This document shows positions 58,124 to 64,000 of a stretch of 64,000 nt of DNA, piece by piece; the first letter of the stretch is position 1; each line of letters opens with the position of its first letter. This DNA comes from an uncultured bacterium. GTDB taxonomy: Bacteria > Desulfobacterota > GWC2-55-46. The stretch spans positions 1 to 64,000 of the forward strand of contig CAJPGC010000004.1 of NCBI GenBank assembly GCA_905339405.1, read 5' to 3'. Below the pieces are notes generated by a model, which did no database searches, had not been told where the DNA came from, and saw only the letters and a program-made list of their open reading frames with translations. Made by a program: the position numbers and the translations under genes.

Positions 58124-59839
58124 ATGGATTTTCTGGAAGAGCTTACAGCCGAATCGAAGATAGCCTATTTTTCCATGGAGGTCGGTTTCAGGAACGACAT
58201 ACCAACCTACAGCGGAGGCCTCGGCGTGCTGGCCGGAGATACCATCAAGTCGGCGGCCGACCTCAACCTCCCGATGGTCGCGGTCTCTCTCATCTACAAG
58301 AAGGGCTACTTCAGGCAGGAGATAGACAAGAACGGCCGCCAGGTCGAACACCCTGAGGAATGGAACCCGGCCGAGCACATGTCCCTTCTCCCGCAGAAGA
58401 TAAAAGTTGCGATAGAGGGCCGCGAGATAACGGTGCAGGCCTGGGTCTACAACATAACGAGCCTGGTGACCAAGTGGAAGGTCCCCATATTCTTCCTCGA
58501 CACGGACGTGGCGGAAAACTCGCCGGAGGACAGGGGGATAACGGACTTCCTGTACGGCGGGGACGACCGCTACAGATTGAAGCAGGAGGTCGTCCTCGGC
58601 ATAGGCGGCGTCCTCATGCTGCGCTCTCTGGGCTTCCGGATAAAGAAGTACCACATGAACGAGGGGCACGCGGCCCTTCTTACCCTCGAGCTCCTCAACA
58701 GGTACAAAAGGGACATCGAATCCGTCTGGGACGAACGCGAGATATGGGACGTTGAGCGCATAAAGGACCTGTGCGTCTTTACGACCCACACGCCGGTGGA
58801 GGCGGGCCACGACAGGTTCACTTACGAGCTCGTAAAAGAGGTCGTGGGCGAGATGATACCCATCGAGGTATTAAAAGAGCTCGGCGGCAGCGGCAAGCTC
58901 AATATGACGCTTCTCGCCATGAACCTCAGCCAGTACATAAACGGGGTCGCCAAGAAGCACAGCGAGGTCTCGAAGGTCCTCTTCCCGGGCTACAAGATAC
59001 AGGCGATAACCAACGGCGTGCACACGTTCACGTGGGTCTCCAAGCCATTCGCGAAGCTCTATGACAAGTACCTGCCCGGCTGGGCGAACGAGCCGGAGCT
59101 TTTCGTGAGGATAGCGAGAATACCGGAGGACGAGCTCTGGGGCGCGCACATGGAGGCCAAAAAGGTACTCATCGACTACGTGAACGAAAAGACCGGAATC
59201 GGCATGGACTATGAGACTCTTACCATCGGTTTCGCGAGGAGGGCGACGGCCTACAAGAGGGCGAACCTCCTCATGTGGGACATCGAACGCTTCAAGAAAA
59301 TAGGCAAAGGCAAGATACAGGTCATATACGCCGGCAAGGCCCACCCCAGGGACGCCGAAGGCAAGAAGAACATCGAGCTCATCACGAAGACCGCCCGCGA
59401 GCTCAAGAAAGACATCAAGATAGTCTACCTTGAGAACTACAACATGGACCTCGGCTTGAAGCTCGCCTCTGGCGTTGACGTATGGCTCAATACCCCGATG
59501 AGGCCCAGGGAGGCCTCGGGCACGAGCGGCATGAAGGCCTCCCACAACGGCGTCCTCAACTTCAGCATCCTCGACGGCTGGTGGATAGAGGGGCACATCG
59601 AAGGGTACACAGGCTGGTCCATCGGCCCCGCTCCCACGGAATCGACCCTCACCAAGCCGACAGACGAGGCAGACGCCGATGACCTGTACGTCAAGCTTGA
59701 AACCCAGGTCATACCTACATACTACGATAACCGCCACATATGGGTCCGCATGATGGAGAACTCAATCGGAAAGGTCGCCTACTACTTCAACTCGCACAGG
59801 ATGATGAGAAGGTACGTGACAGAGGCGTATATAAGGTAA
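58124..59839 (+). CDS. glgP: Alpha-glucan phosphorylase (short GT35 type)
   Basis: Releases glucose 1-phosphate from glycogen or maltodextrins. The 571-residue protein belongs to the short AgP subfamily, which lacks the N-terminal regulatory extension of animal enzymes. It has AYFSMEVGF and PTYSGGLGVLAGD near the N terminus, HMNEGHAAL, TNGVHTFTW, and the pyridoxal-phosphate site EASGTSGMKASHNGVLN, whose Lys binds the cofactor. AAGGA lies 6 bases upstream of the ATG. With treT, otsAB and pyk in the window it links glycogen breakdown to trehalose and glycolysis. Confidence 0.95.
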   Translation: MDFLEELTAESKIAYFSMEVGFRNDIPTYSGGLGVLAGDTIKSAADLNLPMVAVSLIYKKGYFRQEIDKNGRQVEHPEEWNPAEHMSLLPQKIKVAIEGREITVQAWVYNITSLVTKWKVPIFFLDTDVAENSPEDRGITDFLYGGDDRYRLKQEVVLGIGGVLMLRSLGFRIKKYHMNEGHAALLTLELLNRYKRDIESVWDEREIWDVERIKDLCVFTTHTPVEAGHDRFTYELVKEVVGEMIPIEVLKELGGSGKLNMTLLAMNLSQYINGVAKKHSEVSKVLFPGYKIQAITNGVHTFTWVSKPFAKLYDKYLPGWANEPELFVRIARIPEDELWGAHMEAKKVLIDYVNEKTGIGMDYETLTIGFARRATAYKRANLLMWDIERFKKIGKGKIQVIYAGKAHPRDAEGKKNIELITKTARELKKDIKIVYLENYNMDLGLKLASGVDVWLNTPMRPREASGTSGMKASHNGVLNFSILDGWWIEGHIEGYTGWSIGPAPTESTLTKPTDEADADDLYVKLETQVIPTYYDNRHIWVRMMENSIGKVAYYFNSHRMMRRYVTEAYIR

Positions 59840-59879
59840 GGAATGGAATAAGATAGGTTGTTCCCACCATTGTTATTTG

Positions 59880-59909
59880 CCCTCTCCCTCAAAAGGAGAG
59901 GGTTTTTTT
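59880..59909 (+). terminator. Terminator after glgP
   Basis: CCCTCTCC (59880-59887) and GGAGAGGG (59895-59902) form an 8-bp stem around TCAAAA and are followed by TTTTTTT. Confidence 0.93.
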
Positions 59910-59928
59910 CGTCTTTATTTTGTCTCTA

Positions 59929-60122
59929 ACACATACACCGTAACAGGGCGGAGAGCTTCTCGCGGAGGAAGAGGCGAACCGGGCCGGGGCAGTTGGGAGC
60001 GAAGCGACCTCAGGGGCGAGGTTCGCGGGTGGGGGAGGAAGAAAGCGCGTAGAGCCCTGTTACAAAGAGCGGCGGAAGCCGCGTTACATGGCAGTTTAGT
60101 AAAAACCTGGTTGCGCGGCAGC
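59929..60122 (-). repeat. 194-bp structured intergenic element (copy B)
   Basis: Same length and plan as copy A (36098-36291). Outer repeats GTAACAGGGC (59940-59949) and GCCCTGTTAC (60054-60063) are identical, and the AGCGCGTAGAGCCC and GCGGC-GGAA-GCCGC parts are conserved. The inner stem keeps GCGAACC/GGTTCGC but has lost pairing further in. It lies between the glgP terminator and the pyk terminator. Confidence 0.8.
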
Positions 60123-60141
60123 ACGAAAAAAAGTTGATGCA

Positions 60142-60174
60142 TAAAAAAACGGCCCTGTTTCCAGGGCCGTTTTC
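60142..60174 (-). terminator. Terminator after pyk
   Basis: ACGGCCCTG (60149-60157) and CAGGGCCGT (60162-60170) form a 9-bp stem. On the minus strand it is followed by a run of seven T. Confidence 0.93.
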
Positions 60175-60199
60175 ACAAAAACATTTTTCAGCGGCAGGC

Positions 60200-61672
60200 T
60201 CACGGAGTCCTGCCGCTCTTGAGATAAATCCTGCACTCGTCACTGCCTATCCAGTCTATCTTCATCATGTTGGTCGCCCCGCGCATGCCGACCTTCGTGC
60301 CAGACACTACTATTATCGTATCCCCGAAGTCGGCAAGCCCGTTGTCCAGCAGGGCCGCCTCTCCCCTGCATATCATCTCGTCGGTATGCTCGCCGAACTG
60401 GACGATATAGGGAGAGACCCCCCAGAAGAGCGAAAGCCTCCGCCATGTGAGCGGCTGGTTCGTGAAAGCGACGATCGGCGTTGCGGGCCTTATCTTAGAC
60501 AGCAGCCTCGCTGTCTCGCCAGTCTCCGTAAAGACGACTATCGCCTTGGGGTTCACCTCGACTGAAGCCGCGGCGGCGGCGTACGCCACAGCCTGCGCGA
60601 AAGAGCCCACAGGCCCTTTTTTTCTCCTCAGTAGGTGCTTTTGCGCGAGCGCGGCCTCCTCGGCCTCGAGAGTGACGCGCACCATTATCTCGACCACCCT
60701 CACCGGGTACTTGCCCACGGCAGTCTCGCCGGAGAGCATCAGGGCGTCTGTGCCGTCGAAGACGGCGTTTGCGACGTCAGAGGCCTCGGCCCTCGTCGGC
60801 CTCGGGTTCTCTATCATCGACTCCATCATCTGCGTGGCGGTTATGACGAGTTTGCCGGCCTCGTTGGCGCGCGAAATGAGTTTTTTCTGGAGGACCGGTA
60901 TCTCCTCGGTGGAAAGCTCGACCCCGAGATCCCCCCTCGCTATCATGATGCCGTCCGACTCTTCGAGTATTGCTTCGAGGTTCTCTATCGCCTCGGCCTT
61001 CTCTATTTTCGCTATGACGGGTATCTCGCCGCCATGAGCCCTTATGCGCTCCTTGAGCCCGGTTATCTCGGAAGCTTTCCTCACGAACGAGAGGGCCACG
61101 TAATCGACGCCCTGGGCCACGCCGAACTCGAGGTCAGCGGCGTCCTTTTCCGAGACGCATGGCGCGCTGACGTCTACGCCCGGCAGGTTCATGCCCTTTT
61201 TTTCCTTGAGGAGCCCGCCGTATACCACTACCGATTTTATCGTCTCGCCTTCGACCCCGAGGACCTTGACCTCTATGAGGCCGTCGTCCATCAATATCCT
61301 GTCGCCGGGCTTGACGTCCTTGTAAAGGTCCGAGTATGTGGTCGATATCATCTTCTCGTCGCCGTCGGCCTCGGCTGCAGAAATCGATATCACCTGGCCC
61401 GCGACGAGCTCTATCGAAGGAGCTTTGAGCCTGCCTACCCTTATCTTCGGCCCCTGAAGGTCAAGGAGTATGGCGACCGGCAACCCGAGCCTCTCCGAGA
61501 CCCGCCGTATCGTCGATATGACCTGCCCGTGGCCTTCCCTCGTGCCGTGAGAGAGGTTGAGGCGCAGGACGTTCGCGCCAGCAGCCACGAGCCCTTCTAT
61601 GACTTCGGGAGAAGCCGAAGCCGGGCCCACCGTCGCTATTATCTTTGTCTTTCTTTCAGGGATTGCTGGCAT
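60200..61672 (-). CDS. pyk: Pyruvate kinase
   Basis: Glycolytic enzyme converting phosphoenolpyruvate and ADP to pyruvate and ATP. The 490-residue protein has KIIATVGPAS and LRLNLSHG at the start, LLDLQGPKIRVG, and the active-site signature AKIEKAEAIENLEAI with catalytic Lys. MIARGDLGVEL and ATQMMESMIENPRPTRAEASDVANA, given here in pieces, complete the TIM barrel, and a C-terminal regulatory domain follows. It has its own promoter and terminator and is divergent from the enoyl-CoA hydratase gene. Confidence 0.97.
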   Translation of the reverse strand: MPAIPERKTKIIATVGPASASPEVIEGLVAAGANVLRLNLSHGTREGHGQVISTIRRVSERLGLPVAILLDLQGPKIRVGRLKAPSIELVAGQVISISAAEADGDEKMISTTYSDLYKDVKPGDRILMDDGLIEVKVLGVEGETIKSVVVYGGLLKEKKGMNLPGVDVSAPCVSEKDAADLEFGVAQGVDYVALSFVRKASEITGLKERIRAHGGEIPVIAKIEKAEAIENLEAILEESDGIMIARGDLGVELSTEEIPVLQKKLISRANEAGKLVITATQMMESMIENPRPTRAEASDVANAVFDGTDALMLSGETAVGKYPVRVVEIMVRVTLEAEEAALAQKHLLRRKKGPVGSFAQAVAYAAAAASVEVNPKAIVVFTETGETARLLSKIRPATPIVAFTNQPLTWRRLSLFWGVSPYIVQFGEHTDEMICRGEAALLDNGLADFGDTIIVVSGTKVGMRGATNMMKIDWIGSDECRIYLKSGRTP

Positions 61673-61735
61673 TCAGACTTCTCCGGGCCGCCCGTAAAGG
61701 GCCTTGAGATGTGAAATCTCTTTCAATTACGCTGT

Positions 61736-61764
61736 ATTATCCCATTCCAGGGCCGATGAGTCAA
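61736..61764 (-). promoter_or_regulatory. Promoter of pyk
   Basis: On the minus strand TTGACT (61764-61759) and GATAAT (61741-61736) are separated by 17 bases. The leader to the pyk start is about 55 bases. Confidence 0.8.
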
Positions 61765-61780
61765 CAGGCAAGGCCCTTGC

Positions 61781-61809
61781 TTGACAAAAGGAGCGAATCC
61801 CTTTTTAAT
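61781..61809 (+). promoter_or_regulatory. Promoter of the enoyl-CoA hydratase operon
   Basis: TTGACA (61781-61786) is perfect, and TTTAAT (61804-61809) follows after exactly 17 bases. The predicted start is near 61816, which rules out the in-frame start codons at 61809 and 61812 and favours 61836 or 61842. Confidence 0.82.
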
Positions 61810-61835
61810 TGATGAGGCCTACAAAAACCAAACTC

Positions 61836-62576
61836 ATGCCCATGGAATTCAACGGTTTCACGCTCGAGATAAACGAGATAACGCGTCTCGTCTTCAACAG
61901 GCCCGTCAACGTCCTTTCGACGCCCGTGGTGAGCGGCCTTGCGTCCGCGCTGGCCATGCTGCGCGAATCAGAGGTCGTCAAGGCGCTCGTCATCGCCGCG
62001 ACCGGCCCCACATTTCTTGCCGGGGCCGACATAAAAGAGATGGCCGCGATGGACGAGCTCGAAGCGCGCAGGTTCGCCGAGCGCATACACTCGGCCATGA
62101 ACGCGATCGAGAGCTTCGAAAGGCCTGTCATAGCCGAGGTCCAGGGCTTCTGCCTGGGAGGGGGCTGCGAGCTGCTTCTGGCGGCCGACCTAGCCGTGGC
62201 ATCCATCGAAGCCGTCTTCGGCCAGCCTGAACTCGACCTCGGGATAATCCCGGGGGCCGGAGCGACCCAGCGCCTCAAAAAAAGGATAGGCCTCATAAAG
62301 GCAAAGGAGCTGATCCTGACCGGAAGGCGGGTGAGCGCGGTTGAGGCCGCCGAACTCGGCCTCATAAACAAGGTGGCCGCCCCTGGAAAATTGCAGGAAG
62401 AGGTAATGGAGCTCGCGAAGCTTATCGCCGCCAAACCCGGCCAGTGCGTAAGCGAAGCGAAGCAGCTCATAAACGACGGCTCTCTCGAAGAGGAGATAGA
62501 CTCTTTCGTGAGGATGTTCGGTTACGGAGACCAATCGATGCTCATGAAGTCCTTCCTCACCAAAGGCAGGAAGTGA
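61836..62576 (+). CDS. Enoyl-CoA hydratase/isomerase (crotonase family)
   Basis: Hydrates 2-enoyl-CoA in fatty-acid degradation or a related acyl-CoA pathway. The protein has 246 residues from this start. The CoA pocket is FLAGADIKEMAAM. The oxyanion hole and first catalytic Glu lie in GFCLGGGCELLLAADLAVAS, and the second Glu in GQPELDLGIIPGAGATQRL. Both Glu of true hydratases are therefore present. The start was placed downstream of the predicted transcription start. Its stop overlaps the GTG of the thiolase gene by 4 bases, so the two are coupled. Confidence 0.92.
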   Translation: MPMEFNGFTLEINEITRLVFNRPVNVLSTPVVSGLASALAMLRESEVVKALVIAATGPTFLAGADIKEMAAMDELEARRFAERIHSAMNAIESFERPVIAEVQGFCLGGGCELLLAADLAVASIEAVFGQPELDLGIIPGAGATQRLKKRIGLIKAKELILTGRRVSAVEAAELGLINKVAAPGKLQEEVMELAKLIAAKPGQCVSEAKQLINDGSLEEEIDSFVRMFGYGDQSMLMKSFLTKGRK

Positions 62577-63751
62577 AAAGGGTCTTCATAGTAGACGCCC
62601 TGAGGACGCCGACGGGAAAGCTCCTGGGGGCCCTCTCAACGCTTGCCGCCCCGGCCCTCGGCGGCGCAGTCATCAAAGCCGTCCTTAAAAAATCGGTGCC
62701 GGATATAACAGCCGTCGACGAAGTCATCATGGGCAACGTTCTTGCCGCCGGTGTAGGACAGAACCCGGCCCGTCAGGCCGCACTCGCCTCCGGGCTGCCC
62801 GATACGATAAACGCCTTCACAGTCAACAAGGTCTGCGCCTCCGGCATGAAAGCGGTCTCCCTTGGGGCGCAGGCCATAATGACAGGAGCGGCCGACGTCG
62901 TCATCGCAGGCGGGATGGAGTCGATGTCGAACGCGCCATATCTGCTGCGCGATATGCGCCGGGGAAAAAAGTACGGTGACTCAGCACTGGTCGACTCGAT
63001 GATATACGACGGCCTCATGGACTGCTACTACGGCGAACACATGGGGGCGCTGTGCGAATCGACTGTAGAAAAATACGCCATCTCGCGCCTCGAGCAGGAC
63101 GCCTTCGCCCTCGAAAGCCACAGAAAGGCAGCACTGGCTGCTAAAGAAGGCCTTTTCAGAGATGAGCTTATCGCAATTGAAGCGGGCGGAAGAACGGTAA
63201 CTGAAGACGAGAGCATAAGGAAGGACGCCTCCATCGAAGCACTCTCAAGACTCAAGCCTGTTTTCAAAAAGGACGGGACTGTGACGGCCGGGAACTCACC
63301 CGGCCTCAACGACGGCGGCGCGGCCGTACTGCTGGCGTCCGAAGAAGGTTTGGAGCGCCTCGGCAGAAAACCGATGGCCGAGATAATAGGCTTCTCTTCC
63401 AGCCACACCGACCCGAAGTGGTTCACCACCGCCCCTGTCGGCTCTGTCAGGAAACTCCTTGCCTCAACCGGCCTCAAAATCGAATCGTTCGACCTCATAG
63501 AAGAAAATGAAGCCTTCGCAGCGCAGACCCTTGCCGTGATAAAGGAGCTGTCGCTCGACCCTTTAAAAGTCAACGTCAACGGCGGGGCAGTCTCTCTCGG
63601 ACATCCCATAGGCGCGAGCGGGGCGAGAATCATCGTAACCCTCGTGCACGCCCTCAAAAAACGGAAAAAAGTGCTGGGGCTTGCCACAATATGCCTCGGA
63701 GGAGGCGGCGCGATGAGCATGGCGATAAAAGCCGTCGACGAAAAGGAGTGA
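62573..63751 (+). CDS. Acetyl-CoA acetyltransferase (thiolase II type)
   Basis: Condenses two acetyl-CoA or cleaves acetoacetyl-CoA. The 392-residue protein has the acyl-enzyme Cys in NKVCASGMKA, GGMESMSNAPY, the His in NGGAVSLGHPIGASGARI and the C-terminal catalytic Cys in CLGGGGAMSMAI. The start is GTG at 62573 inside the hydratase stop (GTGA). An in-frame upstream extension to 62444 lies wholly within the hydratase gene and is rejected. It forms a short beta-oxidation-like or butyrate-type cassette with its neighbours. Confidence 0.94.
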   Translation: MKRVFIVDALRTPTGKLLGALSTLAAPALGGAVIKAVLKKSVPDITAVDEVIMGNVLAAGVGQNPARQAALASGLPDTINAFTVNKVCASGMKAVSLGAQAIMTGAADVVIAGGMESMSNAPYLLRDMRRGKKYGDSALVDSMIYDGLMDCYYGEHMGALCESTVEKYAISRLEQDAFALESHRKAALAAKEGLFRDELIAIEAGGRTVTEDESIRKDASIEALSRLKPVFKKDGTVTAGNSPGLNDGGAAVLLASEEGLERLGRKPMAEIIGFSSSHTDPKWFTTAPVGSVRKLLASTGLKIESFDLIEENEAFAAQTLAVIKELSLDPLKVNVNGGAVSLGHPIGASGARIIVTLVHALKKRKKVLGLATICLGGGGAMSMAIKAVDEKE

Positions 63752-63753
63752 CC

Positions 63754-64000
63754 TTGGATTTAGGCAACATGAAAATATTTTCAGTAAGCGACGGGGCGTT
63801 CAGGCTCGATGGCGGGGCTATGTTTGGCGTGGTCCCGCGCGCCATATGGGAGAAGACCAATGCGCCTGACGAAAAGAACAGGGTGACTCTCGGCCTGAAC
63901 GCGCTTCTCGTGCAGTCCGAAGGCACGAACATACTTATCGACACCGGCATAGGGGACAAGGGAGGCGACAAGTTCAACTCTCTTTACGCCGTCGATAAAA
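63754..64000 (+). CDS. Metallo-beta-lactamase-fold hydrolase (partial, cut by window end)
   Basis: The first 82 codons of a gene that runs past the window. The start is TTG at 63754, with AAGGAG 5 bases upstream, and an in-frame ATG lies at 63769. The segment has MFGVVPRAIWEK, NALLVQSEGTNILIDTGIG, the N-terminal beta strands of the MBL fold leading to the position where the HxHxDH zinc motif should follow. It begins 2 bases after the thiolase stop and so belongs to the same operon. The function is not decided. Confidence 0.78.
   Translation, partial: MDLGNMKIFSVSDGAFRLDGGAMFGVVPRAIWEKTNAPDEKNRVTLGLNALLVQSEGTNILIDTGIGDKGGDKFNSLYAVDK

Noticed and set aside
57958-58125. N-terminal extension of the lytic transglycosylase
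   Set aside because: It would cross a TTGGAA-N17-TATAAT promoter. The ATG at 57957 has GGAGG and opens the signal peptide.
62444-62572. N-terminal extension of the thiolase
   Set aside because: It lies entirely within the hydratase gene, and the family begins at the VKRVFIVDA region with a GTGA overlap.

Overview
The window is GC-rich bacterial chromosome, densely packed, with most genes on the minus strand. Isoleucine is often ATA and arginine AGG. Multi-domain histidine kinases are abundant, there is a sigma-54 activator, two Rrf2 regulators with three cysteines each, and an aerobic haem-copper oxidase. This gene set fits a free-living, environmental deltaproteobacterium-like organism (Desulfobacterota in the broad sense). 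That placement is inferred from gene content, not from a marker tree. No rRNA, tRNA, CRISPR array, insertion sequence or prophage was seen.

Layout. 1-5.3 kb: an AT-rich leader with repeats, rsgA, tag, a cobalamin-binding radical SAM protein and an amino-acid permease. 5.6-8.7 kb: a Cache hybrid kinase and an exported rhodanese. 8.8-16.8 kb: a cytochrome c oxidase operon (Rrf2, ctaE, ctaC, ctaD, an unlisted 54-residue Cys-rich ORF, ctaB, SCO). It is preceded by a near-perfect sigma-54 promoter and lies directly downstream of an NtrC-type regulator and its Cys-rich PAS kinase, so the two-component system probably controls the oxidase. 16.9-19.5 kb: a cytochrome c, rimO and a second unlisted Cys-rich small gene. 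19.7-20.8 kb: htpX behind a yybP-ykoY (Mn2+) riboswitch with its own promoter and terminator switch. 20.8-31.3 kb: a Wsp-like chemosensory operon (cheW, cheR-TPR, cheW, mcp, cheA-REC, cheB) whose last gene is a REC-REC-PAS-PAS-HK-REC kinase rather than a diguanylate cyclase.

31.4-37 kb: a TRASH/YHS-like exported metal-site protein, a pterin/folate operon (FAD reductase, pterin dehydratase, FolM-like SDR, folB, folK), an Rrf2 regulator with a readable operator, and a Cys-less relative of the TRASH protein. 37-44.7 kb: a long minus-strand run with a trehalose module (DUF5752, treT, otsA, otsB) followed by envelope genes (TMTC-like membrane protein, SurA-like lipoprotein, HAMP protein, small HExxH peptidase). 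44.9-52.9 kb: a MEDS/PAS hybrid kinase, a MalT-SARP composite activator, and, behind a SARP-type direct repeat, a zinc-ribbon PilZ protein and radC. 53-64 kb: a Ste24-like protease, an unknown exported protein, a lytic transglycosylase divergent from glucan phosphorylase, pyruvate kinase divergent from enoyl-CoA hydratase and thiolase, and the start of a metallo-beta-lactamase-fold gene cut by the window end.

A structured intergenic element occurs as two 194-bp copies (36.1 and 59.9 kb) and one partial inverted copy (32.0 kb). The genes suggest regulated aerobic respiration, metal sensing at the envelope, trehalose and glycogen metabolism under stress, and layered phosphorelay control.
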